DNA of 64,000 nt from assembly GCA_037178975.1 (NCBI GenBank), contig JASJZH010000002.1:7243501-7307500 (forward strand). The letters run 5' to 3'. Both the position numbers and the translations under genes were made by a program. Below the pieces are notes generated by a model, which searched no databases, had not been told where the DNA came from, and was given only the letters and a program-made list of their open reading frames with translations. This DNA comes from Oscheius tipulae. Lineage: Eukaryota; Nematoda; Chromadorea; Rhabditida; Rhabditidae. Of the stretch, positions 1 through 10,949 are shown one piece after another (position 1 is the stretch's first letter; each line of letters starts with the position of its first letter).

Positions 1-48
1 CAGTATCAGCATTCGGTGCCTTTTTTTTAGTCAGTCTTCTCCTTTCAG

Positions 49-215
49 ATCGATCGGCAGTTCAGTGTTGTTCAAGTCTTGAGTCCAAGTCTCCAGGAGC
101 CACTACTTGGACAAGTGAGAAAGGATATAGCAGTTTCATTTTTGAGTTATTGCTTCAGTTTTTGAAACTCCCAGTCACTTTTCTCTTCCCACCTCAACGC
201 CGCTCCAATCTCTAA
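49..215 (+). CDS. 3' end (last two exons) of an unidentified gene
   Basis: Two exons can be placed: 49..114, preceded by a CTTTCAG acceptor and ending at a GTGAGA donor, and 159..215, which ends in TAA. The 44-nt intron between them is typical for this window and the frame continues through the splice at phase 0. The joined tail reads IDRQFSVVQVLSPSLQ... then FLKLPVTFLFPPQRRSNL-stop. No domain is recognisable in about 40 residues. The rest of the gene lies before the window start. This is an inference from splice signals only. Confidence 0.35.
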
Positions 216-1053
216 TATGCGGTTCTCAAAAGTCCGAAAGGTAACTGTGTGTGATACCAAACTATAGTCAGAAGATTCAGAGGAAGTAGAGAATACCTGG
301 CCTTTGAAGAAAAATTGAGAGCGGATGTTCCTTAGGGGGCGGAGATCTGGCGACTGTCGAAAGCTAATTGCCTACAAGAGTTATTTTAAACAGACATAAA
401 AAGTCTCCACGTTACTAATTAACTGGAAGTGAATTGTTATTTACAGTTTTCTATTACAAAACTTCCAATAAATATTGACTTTCCAGAGTGTCTTCGGGAA
501 GGTGGCAGACACGGATGAATTGGAGACACCTGTGAAAAACCTAAAGGATCTGAGCATACATGTGTACATCTCCTCCGATTTTGGGTCTCGCAATGCGGCG
601 CCAATTCAAATCTCTTTTCTTTTGGATTTGCCTAGGCAATTTTTCATCGTAAATAAATGTGTCTCTACAATAAAACGTTCCGCATGCCTCTTGGCATTCG
701 ATTATGACGATAAAGTGCAGAAGAAATTATCTGCAAAAAAAGTAAATTGGGAAAAACCCGTAAGAAAGAAAGAAAGAAAAGGAAATTTGAATTGCCGCCC
801 TGAACTGCGGGACTAAAATCGGTTCGGACCGGACCGGGCGGTCCGCGCGCACGTGTATGCTCATGAGTTCCTGAGAGTATTCGAGTTGTTTAATAAGTAT
901 ATGACCTTGACTGACATACTTGAGACACTTTGCTGATTCTAATTACGACGGAAACAGGGCAAATCCGCAGTCGCCGGGCAACAGATTCGCAACTTATCAC
1001 TCTCTCCTAGCCTATCCGAGGAATTACTAAGATATAATCGGTGTCATCATCAA

Positions 1054-1188
1054 CTCTCTGTCTCTGTCTCTGTCTCTGTCTCTGTCTCTGTCTCTGTCTC
1101 TGTCTCTGTCTCTGTCTCTGTCTCTGTCTCTGTCTCTGTCTCTGTCTCTGTCTCTGTCTCTGTCTCTGTCTCTGTCTCTGTCTCTGTC
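1054..1188. repeat. Near-perfect (CTGTCT)n hexamer microsatellite
   Basis: About 22 uninterrupted copies of the hexamer CTGTCT (complement AGACAG) fill roughly 135 bases. The reading frames through it give only alternating Cys/Leu, Gln/Arg or Asp/Arg runs, so it is not coding. The same GACAGA-type unit recurs in looser form at many other places in the window. Confidence 0.95.
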
Positions 1189-3317
1189 TTCCAGTTTCAA
1201 TATCCAAGGCGCAATCACAGCTCCCAAAGACACTAATGTGTCGTCGTTAGTGGGCTCTAGAAGAGGCCACAGAGTCCCTCGGTCACAATTAGGTCCAGGG
1301 CAATTAGCGGGTCCCCGCTCTCTCTCTCTCAGCTTCGCAATTTCGAGAGGACCTCTCGATGGGGTAATTATGAGCAGCATCGATTTCGTCCCAGCTCGCT
1401 ACATAGAGTCACATAAATATGGTCCGTCTTCCAGATTCCCATTATCGTCGGAGAGGAATGGCAGGCTCTGCCACTCTCCCCGATCGGGGTAACTGCCAGC
1501 TACCTCACTCATCTAATGTCTCTTGTCAATATTTTGCCTGTTAGGTTGGACCACTTGACCAAGGAGATAAGAGAGTAATTGGAGCCGGATTAGCAACAAA
1601 CGATAGCAGAGACTAATTAGCCTAATTGTACCTGTTTACGTGTTAGTTTTTGTGGAACGACGGATTAACTTAATCACTTTACTCTCTGTCTCTCTGTCCC
1701 TCTGTCGCTCTGTCTCTCTGACTCTCTTTCTTTATGTCTCCCTGGCTCTCTGTCTCTCTGTCCCACATTCTCTGCCCTCGTCCCATATCTACTGTATCTG
1801 TCTAATTGTCCATCCGATCGTCCATCATCGATTGGTCCCAATTAAGGCCAAAGTCGTCGCTTCTGGGTCGTCTTTGCCGCTCACTGTCTCTCTCCCCTGT
1901 CTATCGGCCAATAAAATCGCATTCATATTAAGAGGGAGGCTTGCTTCGGGTCAATTCCGTGGCTCCCCGGCCTTATCAAGAAACCATTAGATAATTCCCG
2001 CCACAAGTGCACAGCTTATGATTTTCTGATTAGGGGAGGAGGCTCTGGATTAGGACTCCGGAGCAATTAACATACTCCGAGTTCTTAATTGCTCTTCTAG
2101 GTAGCATTATTGATCAGATTGTGAGTTTGGGAGTCACAACATCGGGCCAATCCGACTATGCTAATGGTGGTCAGCTCTCCTCTCTGTTGACTTAATTGAG
2201 TCTGTGCACCTGACTCTCCTGTTTTGGATAGACTGTCGAGTGTACTTTCCCCATACTCTTTTGTTCCTTGCCGACTTGTATATCGAACCTTCAACATTGG
2301 ATTGTCTTCCAAAAGGTTCTGAGTGTCTTCTATGTCGTGTTCCAAGTAATCCAGTGGAAGTTCCAAGAAGACTACCAAATTCTGCCATATCGAATCCGGC
2401 TCCATTTGCTTTCGTAAAAAAATACCCCTTTCTTTCATTAGTCCAGTCGAACTATCGAAGATTGTCGTAGTTGGATAGGTAGTAGACTCTTTCCGTACGC
2501 CAGCTAGTGGCTATTTCTCTTACAAACCTCCATACTACTCCCGAATCCAGGTAACAAAAGTAGGTATTTGTAGATTACTCAAGTATCCAAGTCTCTGACC
2601 ATCTTGTCCCCATTGTTTCGCATGTTTCTTCCCAGCCTTCTGTCTTGAACAAGCATATGAGCTGTAGATAGCAGTACAGATTGTTCTTGTAAGCATTCCC
2701 TTCCCATAAATCATCGCCCCCGAAAAGGTGTATGTGTTCTCATAATCAGGGTAGGGGAACATCGTTTAAACTGTCTACAAATAACGTCTAACGTTATGGT
2801 ACCGAAGCGTGGGCTAATTACCCTCGGCCGAAACCTCTTTGAGACTCCGATCTGCCATGTAATTCTACACCCACTGTAACCGTTATCACGGGGGAGTGTG
2901 CTTAGTCGGGGAGAGAGAGAGAGAGAGACAGCTCTCCAATGATTGTTAGTGAGTGAGAGTGAGCCCCCGATCGATCGATCGCTCGGCAATTAGGCCCCGC
3001 CGACCAGCCGATAAATTGCCCCTGCAGCGAGAGACAGAGAGAGGCTGTACTTCTCGCGCCGCATCTCTCCGCTCCAATTGGCACTGTAAATTCGTCTAAT
3101 AGACGAGACCGACACGTCTAACCAGCCAGCCTAATTGGCAGTTTACTTCCGGAAACTACCGTAGTCTATAGATCTTCCGGTCATAACTTCAGATATGGAC
3201 CAGATGTCTTCCACACTCTCACTCTCTGATTCTAATCTAGAAGAAAAAGACACAACACGTGCCTTTTGATCTAATCGCATGCTTTCTTACGCAGTTTTGT
3301 TTATACTCTTCCCTTAC

Positions 3318-3383
3318 AGACAGAGATAGAGAAACATAGAGAAACAGAGAGAGAGAGAGAGACAGACAGACAGAGAGACAGAG
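3318..3383. repeat. GACAGA/GAGAGA simple-sequence tract
   Basis: A purine-rich mosaic of GACAGA, GAGA and CAGACAGA units. It is related in unit sequence to the larger hexamer array at 1054-1188 and to tracts at 9898-9936, 12639-12737 and 45254-45320. Confidence 0.8.
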
Positions 3384-3657
3384 ATTGGCAACTTCTTCTC
3401 GCTAATGATCTCGTCGTTCAAGATTTGTGAGACAGCTGCTCGTTCAACCATTATTCACTTTCACAGCCCTCTCCGGCTAAATTTATCATTGTGTTAGAAT
3501 CAGCTAATTCGACTGATTCATTCGCCCTCCCTTCCTGTACCCATAATCCCGTCGTACAGTTTTATCAGTGCCTCTCCCACCCGCAATAATTTCCGCCATC
3601 ATGATTACCTTCATTGATTGATCTTTTCTCTTTCTTCTTCATTCGGCAAATTTTCAG

Positions 3658-5966
3658 ATGTTCCTGCTGGTGAATCTGGAAGGGCATGCGGACAGCATGG
3701 CAGACATTATCAATGAACTGGTTAGTGATTTAATTAAAGAGAGACAGTACGACCAGTTAAGGTAAACAAGTACAGCGTTCCTGTCTCTATTTATGACAGT
3801 GTGGAGAAGGCTTGTCCGAACTGTAAGGGACAGACAGGGACAGTCAGTGCTCAGACCAAGGATCCAGATCTTCCGCCTATTAGTCCAGCCACGAGGACGG
3901 AAATTATCGATGTCAAGGTAAGAGACAATAACAGTGACAGTGACAGTGTCACTGGTCTCTTTGATTCTCGCCCAATTTTCTAATAACATTTTGAAAATTA
4001 TGTCAATGAGGTTGGAGAAAGTGCCCTGGTCGGAAAGACAAGCTGATAAGGCTTGGTAGGTTAGAGACTAGAGACTTTTTTTTCAATTTCGAAGGGTCAT
4101 TTTCAGCCAAGTACCCTTCTTCTGGAAACGCTGAATGACTCTCTCAATGTGGGACGCCGGACGGCTGCCAAACAGTCAGCTATTGCCAGGGCATTGGAGA
4201 AGAGAACGGACCTGGAGGAGTTTATGGAGACAAAACCGTTCCCTGAGTTCCAGAAACTGTTGGAACAGGCTGGGTGTAGCAGAGAGACTGAGGTAGTTGA
4301 CAAAAAGAGTGAGAGACAGTTTCGTATTTTAGAGCCCTACCAATTCATATACCCCAAACACTGAAGATGTCAACTCTCCCCATGACTCTTCTGGAGAGGC
4401 TGAAGAAAACTCTGAAGACTTTGTATGCTAGTTTTCAAGTTTTGATAGACCACTTTCTTAGGGAGCGACTCTCGAAACCATGCACCCTACCCTCTTAGCC
4501 TGTCTCATCTCCTCTACTCCCAATGTCTTTGCTCAAGATGGTTCTCAGTCTCCGAGCGACAGACCACCCAACTTGACCCCGGAACTGGGCTTCAGTGCTG
4601 AAGAACCGTCTTCGAGACCGAACAGAGCTTTAGGGCAGTTGAGTAAGTTCATGTGTCCTAATTTGAAACAGTCCATTTCCAGTCTCGAGCTCTGGAAAAC
4701 TGAGGAGAGGGAGAATCGTCTACAACTCTAGAGACCTGGTGAGTTGACAAAAAGACAGAGGCAGATAGACAGAGAGAAGAATGACTGAGAGACAGAGACA
4801 TGGAGCGACTGTATCTGACCGATAATTTTCAGGACGTCCTGGAATCCTTCTACTCCAAGGATCCCAACGCCTGTGCTGACCCAGTCAAAAAGCAGCAGAT
4901 GATGGAAATTCTTGGGGTCGACGCCCTCAGGGTGAGCAATAATCTTGTTTTGTAAAACGCCTCGTTATAGTTAAAAGTATGGTTCCAAAACAGACGCCGG
5001 AAGGACAAGATCAGATCGATTAAAGAGAACTGCTAGTCAAATTCTATTGTTATCCAGACACATTCACATCGGGTTCCCACGAGAACATTTGGGCTTTAGA
5101 GTGACAGTAATAAAGATGTTTATCCTATCGGTCTTTGTCAAACTCTCTCTCTCTCTCTCACCCGATCTCGAATCTTCTGTGAGAAATCTTTAATATTGTC
5201 GTATTTTTAAATGATAAATGTAAGATTCAATCAAATCGCGAGTATTGCCGGCATAGCTGAGTGGTGAATCCACAGTGGTGAGCAACCTTATTTGTTTAAG
5301 ATATTTCACTGTTTCCTCTTTTAACCGTCTTGGTCTACTGTTCTAGAATGTTGACGCTTAGCCTTTCAGAAAGCATCCAGAAAGGAATGGTTCCAATTGA
5401 GGATTTCATTCTCGCCCTGAAAAATGCCGCCAGCTGCAGTATTCTTGACGCGGACGTCTTCGAGAAATACGTCCAGGTAATAATTTCACCCTTGTCATAT
5501 AGCAATTTGATTTAGAAAAACTATGTGCCGCGTTTGCGCGACGATTACTACTGCGCTGTACATATTCACCAAGAGGGCGACAAAGACCTCCGATGCCAGC
5601 AGGCTCGAGGTGCCATGGCCATGTAAGCTGTTTGAATTACATTAAACAGCAAAGTGTTTCAGTCACGGACTCTTCGCCTTGCTTCACGACCACAAAATCT
5701 TCGGATTCGATGAAGAGTATCTTCTTCACAATTTCTGTACCGAACGGAGGAAAAAAAATACCGAGCCATACTTGGATTTTATTCTCGTGCTGTCAATCAC
5801 TGCCAAGGACCCAACTCCTGATACCAGACACATGTCCCAGTTCCGGCGAGCCTTCGATAATCCGACCAGTTCAAAACGGCGTCAGCCTTTGTTGGAAGAA
5901 GAGGACGACGATGACGAATGTCCAAACGTGAACGAAGATCGTGCAGCTGATGAAGATGACAGATGA
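3658..5966 (+). CDS. Acidic-tailed protein with shared N-terminal CxxC module (paralog 1 of 3)
   Basis: Ten exons keep one open frame: 3658..3761, 3800..3917, 4107..4292, 4333..4422, 4462..4642, 4683..4738, 4833..4931, 5381..5476, 5516..5622 and 5663..5966 (about 395 residues). The start follows TTTTCAG directly, as for a trans-spliced mRNA. Residues 1-43 begin MFLLVNLEGHADSM and end in CPNC. This matches the N-termini of the genes at 9169-10299 and 10950-12462. After it come a basic helix-rich stretch (GRRTAAKQSAIARALEKR), a Ser/Pro-rich linker, a conserved-looking block with DDYYCAVHIH and HGLFALLHDH, and a tail of Glu/Asp ending DEDDR. I do not recognise the C-terminal half. The family setting, with zinc-finger paralogs next door, suggests a nuclear regulatory role, but that is inference. 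Confidence 0.7.
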
Positions 5967-6137
5967 AGATGCCGCCCATCCGAATCAGAATGGATTTGAC
6001 CAAAGCTGCAGCAATAGAGCTCCGTCCATCAATCAATGCACGACTTTTGGGATAGACTTCAACAATTTTTTATTTTCAGCAGCTACAATGTGAAGATCAA
6101 CTGGCGCCCATACACTGGAGATATTACCAAGGAGAAA

Positions 6138-8657
6138 CTACTTTGCCCAGACGGACTCATCGACCCATTCAACTATGAAAGTTTTCCCAATGCTTTGGCT
6201 TAAATTTTCGTACTTAATGCGTATAATGTCATTAATTTTTTCACCGGTTTGCTTCTTGTTACGGTTAAACACTTTCACATTAAAGGCCATAACAACCTGA
6301 GCATTAGTCCCGATGTCACGAATAAAGTTAAGTGGGTATCCGAGTTTTATAATAATTCTTGTAGCGTCTGGCAACATTTCCAGGTTCATCTCAAAGAACA
6401 GTGCTGGTCACCAAGTTGACCAGACTATCCACATACGTTTGACTGAAAGTATCATTAATAGCTACGACGTTTGGAGTAAGTGTAGACACTCCTGTTCCGC
6501 CTAAAATTCAAAGTGCTAGTGTGAGTAAAACTTAACTAACCATTAAGTTCAGCTCCGAAGATGTACTGATAACCAGACAATGAGAAACCGCTGCAATCGT
6601 TAAAGTTAAAAGTGTTCCTGAAATAATTGTATTTTCATATTTTTAGGAGCTCTTACTCTGCCGAAATGAAGAATAGACACTGTTGATCGCCAATGTTGGC
6701 TGAAGCTGCATCGTTCAGGCCGCTTAACAAGTATTAATTCCTAGTTTAAAACTTAAAATTACTCGCAAAGATGATTAATGCAGTTAGTTCCAGGCTGTCT
6801 CGAGCTAAGAGCCCCAATGAAACTCGAATAGTTCTCATAGTAACCGTTGTCAGTCCCGCAATGATTATTGTCAGCGTCTCCATAATAACCAAAACTGGCT
6901 TTAAATTTAAGTAGAGGGTTCCTGTAGAGCTGATAAACAACATTGGAAATATACGTCTTTTGCTAAATTCTGTTTTTTTCGGAGTACACTATCTTACGCT
7001 GTTGTATGTGCAGTTAACAATAGAGTTAGTCGAACCTCCTTGTCCATAGTAACTCCAATCCATCATGAGTAGACAGTTCAAGTTGACTTTATAGTCTGTA
7101 AAATAAAATGTTGGTTGGCAGTCCTTTAATATTTTAGTCCATCAACAGGAATAAGTCTGTTTCTCAAGCTTTTTTTTCACTCCAGTTCGCTTTTCAAATG
7201 TTGTTGGCTGAGTGTACAACCATACCACGTTGATGTTAAAGGGCTGTCACTTCCAACGTTCTACTTTACAGACAATAACTTATATTATCAGGACTTTAAT
7301 TAGACAGTGATTTGCTACTGGTGATATATAAAATTTTGATTACATGGTTTTTAGTCCAAACAAGGCTGCACAGTCAGAATTCTCTCACCTAATACTGTCG
7401 AAGTAATTAGGTTGACCAAGTTATCCACATCAGACTGAGGAAAGCTATCAGTAGCCGTCGTTAGATTCGATGTCTGTGTCGAGATACCAGTATGGCCTAA
7501 ATAATGCTGCTAGTTATTACAAAAACTTACCATTAAGCTCTACTCCAAAAATTACTGGATATTTAGTGCTATTAATTTTATTGCAAGAAGCAAAATCAGA
7601 AATATCTTCTGCCGATATGAAGATGAGACATTGGGTACCATCTAGAGGGCGCCAGTTATTAATATTGTTAATAGCACTAATACTTCGTAAACTCTGATGC
7701 TTTTTCAACTTACTCGCAAATATCTAGGAAGCCATCTGTACCCGGTTCCCAATAAGATAGCGCATGATGGAAACTGTCGTAGCTATTAATATAGTCCACG
7801 TTGATATTATTATAATATTCGTCAATATCTAGATCACCATAGGCTCCAAAAGTAGCTTGAAACGCAAGATTTATGTTATTGTACAACTGTTGAGCCACAT
7901 TTGATATGTAGGTTTTTTGCTAAAGATATTAAACTTCTAACATTCGGAAAACCTACGGCGTCATATTTAGCAAGATTGCCAGTGTTAGTCGATCGTCCTT
8001 CACCAAAATAACTCCAGTCCGTCATAAACAGGCAATTTAGTGGAACTTAAAAGTCCATATATTTTTTTGCCGTTAATTTGTCACCTGGAGCTGGAGTTGT
8101 TGACTCAGGAGCGTTTGAAACAAACTGACAGGTAAATGGTAACGGAGTTGAACAGTCTATGTTCCTTCAAATCAGAATTTTTGAGAACTTGTGAAATACA
8201 ACTTCCACCATAGTCCCGATATTGTATCAATGATTGCACATTGATAAATGTTTGAAAGGATAGGTAGACCAGGGAACCAGTTGGAATATAAAAAGGGAGC
8301 ATGGCTTGTCCATATCCATTGAGGGGTATCTAAGACATCAGCACCAATCCAGAAGGTTGGAAAATTAGAAACATCTAAAACACCAATACTTTCTAGGAAT
8401 AAGTATGGGTTTACTAGCAACCAGGGTGTTCTCAAAAGCATTAGAGATTGCTACCAAATTTCCTCCAAGATTTTCACACTGCGTCTCTGCATCGTGAAAA
8501 TTGTTTGGAGTAGAAACGGGCAAATAGCATCTGCAGTAGATTGAACTTTTTTAAAAATAAATTCTCACTTCCCAAAATTCCCAAGAGTAGAACCAGGTGG
8601 GCACGCACAAAAACCATAATGAGCACAAAACAGAAAAACCAGAACCGAGCGGAGCAT
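6138..8657 (-). CDS. Secreted C-type lectin with two vWA-like repeats (CLEC family)
   Basis: The start ATG at 8657 opens a signal peptide (MLRSVLVFLFCAHYGFC). A C-type lectin domain follows (about residues 30-140), with CYLPVSTPNNFHDAE, FWIGADV, QWIWT and the final DCSTPLPFTCQF. Then come two homologous units of about 165 residues, each starting with a DWSY[FY]G motif, with a KTYISNV helix and an FISAED strand; they look like divergent vWA folds lacking a clear DxSxS. A C-terminal beta-rich segment ends at 6138. Exons: 8657..8569, 8530..8415, 8392..8203, 8164..8085, 8045..7957, 7919..7714, 7691..7531, 7496..7389, 7095..6998, 6962..6763, 6722..6657, 6617..6541, 6500..6412, 6389..6138 (606 residues). 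Three inferred introns are only 22 nt. If the last is not spliced, the protein stops at 6391. Nematode CLEC proteins are often secreted and pathogen-responsive. Confidence 0.75.
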
Positions 8658-9168
8658 TAGGGCGCGGTCGGTGTTTTCTGATAAGAGGGAGTTCTTATAT
8701 ATCTAGGATTTATGATAGGTAGTAAGCTATGATACGGCGATATGAGGGTAAAAATAGATGTTTATTGTTTGCTACAGAGCAGACTCCATCGAGCAAACTT
8801 ATCGAGCAAATGTGCAATTCCGGCAAAACGAGAAGCTCAAGGCTTGCTAGCCACAGTTCATCCCTGACTCGAAACGGCCTTGGAACGCGAACGTAGGTTT
8901 TCGGAACACACTTTTTTATTTCATTTGTTTGAACTCTCTTCGAAAAAGACTTTACTGAATACCGCGTGAAGCGACGAAAAGAGTTGTTTGAGCTGTTCAA
9001 GAGCAAGTTAGAATTACCCCATGCGTCAAACCTTGGTAAGTTTTTTATATACATTTTTCTTATGTGGTTCATTTCTTCATTTTGTTATTAAAATATGTTC
9101 TTTTTACTGCCAGACGGTCGGTGCCAGTCGAAAGATAGTCACGCACTGACAAGAGTAAGAGTCTAATT
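8658..9168. other. Short intergenic stretch, possible gene remnant
   Basis: Between the CLEC start and the stop of the C2H2 gene. On the plus strand, frames at 8758-8850 (beginning MFIVCYRADSIEQTYRANV) and about 8935-9029 (FEKDFTEYRVKRRKELFELF) look protein-like. I could not join them with acceptable splice sites, so they may be a decayed gene or chance. The 8657-proximal part should hold the CLEC promoter. Confidence 0.3.
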
Positions 9169-9902
9169 TTATTGCGTAAGTCCAAGCAAAAGGTCCATGA
9201 CTTTCTGCTGCTCCAAATCATGTTCAATATTCTGTTCCGGACATATTTCTTGATTTTCCGACCGTTTCGGCACCAGACTATATTCGAATTTCCTCTTCTT
9301 TTCCCCAAGTTCCTTCTGTTTGACCTTGTATTGAGCAATGTCGAGACCTGGGAAGCAGTGGAGCCATAACTGAGCATACTCTTCTTCCAGCTCTGATCTG
9401 AAGGAAGGTTTTAGAAATTATGACAATCTATTCACGAATGGTCAATGACAACGGCATCGTTTCCTTCGATATGAGACGGATGATGATTGTCAATGTGGGC
9501 CTTGGCCATGTAGCGACGACTACAGGTATATGAGCACATCGAACAGCTGAAAACGGGATATTATTTCAAAAAGATTTCTGACGGAGACCGAAACCGAAAG
9601 AATGTCTCACCTGAACTGGCTCTTGGAAGCATGAAGCTTGAGATGTCTCTCAATATTGGCGACTGGAGTACTGCCTCCCCAAGTAATAAATCCTTTACAG
9701 TAGGCACATGTAAGTCCCTGATCCGTGTCCAGAGTTCGTCGTCTCTTCACGCTTCTTTTCAAGGGATTCGGAATCACTTCCTTTGGGGTAGTGGTCTCAT
9801 TGGCGTTCTTAGAAACCTTTTCTATGCGTTCTTCTTTGACTTCGACTTCGGTTAGGAGAGGCGAGGAAATTGTCTGAAAGCTAGGTCCAATGTCAAAAAG
9901 AC

Positions 9903-9935
<33 letters not shown>

Positions 9936-10299
9936 AACTGTAAATCTACACACCTCCGTTTTCGTCTTCCAGAAAATCGGAACGCTCGCAGGTTTCTTTG
10001 GCCTCGGACCTAGCTGTGAGGAACAGCTCTGACTCATGGTCATGGCATCTTTTAGCCAATCCAAATTGATATCTTCAGCCTCTGGCTGTGGAGCAGGAGG
10101 GATGGAAGACGTCTCTTCCTTCTCTTCAACTTTGTTAGCGCATTCTGGACAGATTTGTGACATGTCTTCCCCCGTGGTCATGGACGTGTACCCATTTTTG
10201 ATCTGCAAGAGAGGGTAGAGAGGAATTTACAAAACTAACCAATAGGGTAATGGCTGCAGAAGCCTTCTTTCCATCCTTAATGTTAAGAAGAATATACAT
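9169..10299 (-). CDS. C2H2 zinc-finger protein with shared N-terminal CxxC module (paralog 2 of 3)
   Basis: Five exons on the complement, 10299..10240, 10202..9954, 9873..9611, 9546..9436 and 9397..9169, give 303 residues. Exon 1 encodes MYILLNIKDGKKASAAITLL. Its intron sits at exactly the same place and phase as in the divergent gene at 10950. The module continues GYTSMTTGEDMSQICPEC, with its CxxC. After an acidic, proline-rich linker there are two C2H2 zinc fingers at about residues 180-225: CAYC...HLKLH and CSMC...HIDNHH. A helical C-terminus follows. Two fingers and a basic patch (KRSVKRRRTL) before the first suggest a DNA-binding nuclear protein. It is arranged head to head with the FLYWCH-like paralog, about 650 bp apart. 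Confidence 0.8.
9898..9936. repeat. GACAGAGA/GAGA tract in an intron
   Basis: Simple purine tract inside the intron between the second and third exons of the C2H2 gene. The exon frame does not include it. Confidence 0.8.
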
Positions 10300-10949
10300 T
10301 TGGGGTGGACAGGAAGAGGCAGTGGGAAGATAGTGGCGCCGCCAGTGGGAACCAATCGATGGTTTGGCCGAGACGCGTGTGAGGGGAGAGAGTGAAAACA
10401 AAGAGACAAACGTGTCACAGTTATCTGGTGGGACTGGGAAGTAGAGTATAGAGACGGGAGACAGACTCTCTCTTGTTTTCAATAAGAACTTCAGATCCTC
10501 TGTATGTACTCGCCGAGAGTTTTTCAAAATACCGCAACTTTGGCTACTTAGAAAGAAATATCTGTCTTTCAATTGGACATATAGAAAAATGTTCCCCGTG
10601 AGATGGTATGGGTGCGACACACAGGCGCGGTCCTGTAGAAGTTGGATCAGAGTACTGCTTGTCTTTCGTCCTCTTCCTCTAAGCACCCTTTGATTCTCGT
10701 GATGTACATGTCTTTCAAACATTCTCTTCCAAAATCCTCCTCGACCGTTTTTCCTCGCCAATACGCAACTTCGCGTCCTACTTTTTTCCCTCATTGCGTA
10801 CTCGAGGACGCTCTGCTGGTCGATTACGTACGCGCTCGCTGTCCCGTCTCGCTTTCTCCCAGACTGCTTTTGCATTATTTTTGTCCTGCTTATGCGTTTG
10901 TTAACTTTCCCCTCCTCTAATATATCGAGACTTTAATTTTTCAGCGACC
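10300..10949. promoter_or_regulatory. Shared divergent promoter region
   Basis: The two paralogous genes starting at 10299 (minus) and 10950 (plus) face away from each other across 650 bases, so this interval must hold both upstream regions. The plus gene has an acceptor-like TTTTTCAG just before its ATG. A 246-codon minus-strand open frame crosses part of the interval, but it is basic and unlike any family, and I treat it as chance. Confidence 0.5.

Larger units (their letters stand above)
216..3657. other. Gene-poor stretch with microsatellite tracts
   Basis: No protein-coding exon can be defended here. An open frame at 475-816 follows a splice-acceptor-like TTTCCAG, but it runs into low-complexity sequence, has no convincing donor and resembles no family. 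The main content is simple sequence: the long hexamer array near 1.05-1.19 kb and looser CTCTGT or GACAGA mosaics near 1.68-1.78 and 3.32-3.38 kb. The last 300 bases probably include the promoter and trans-splice acceptor of the gene starting at 3658. Confidence 0.5.

Noticed and set aside
475-816. 113-codon plus-strand frame near the left edge
   Set aside because: It starts right at an acceptor-like TTTCCAG but has no donor, no upstream exon and ends in a low-complexity AAAGAAAG run, so coding is not supported.
1027-1380. Asp/Arg and Gln/Arg repeat proteins
   Set aside because: They are translations of the hexamer microsatellite, not genes.
3721-3747. A 27-nt GT...AG segment right where the sister genes have an intron
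   Set aside because: Its length is a multiple of three and it has no stop. Keeping it gives a module length (19 residues to the cysteine) that matches the paralogs (18) better than removing it.
10135-10875. 246-codon minus-strand open frame between the divergent paralogs
   Set aside because: It reads across a clear exon 1 and intron of the C2H2 gene, is unusually basic and has no family resemblance. Only its last part, starting MYILLN, is real coding.
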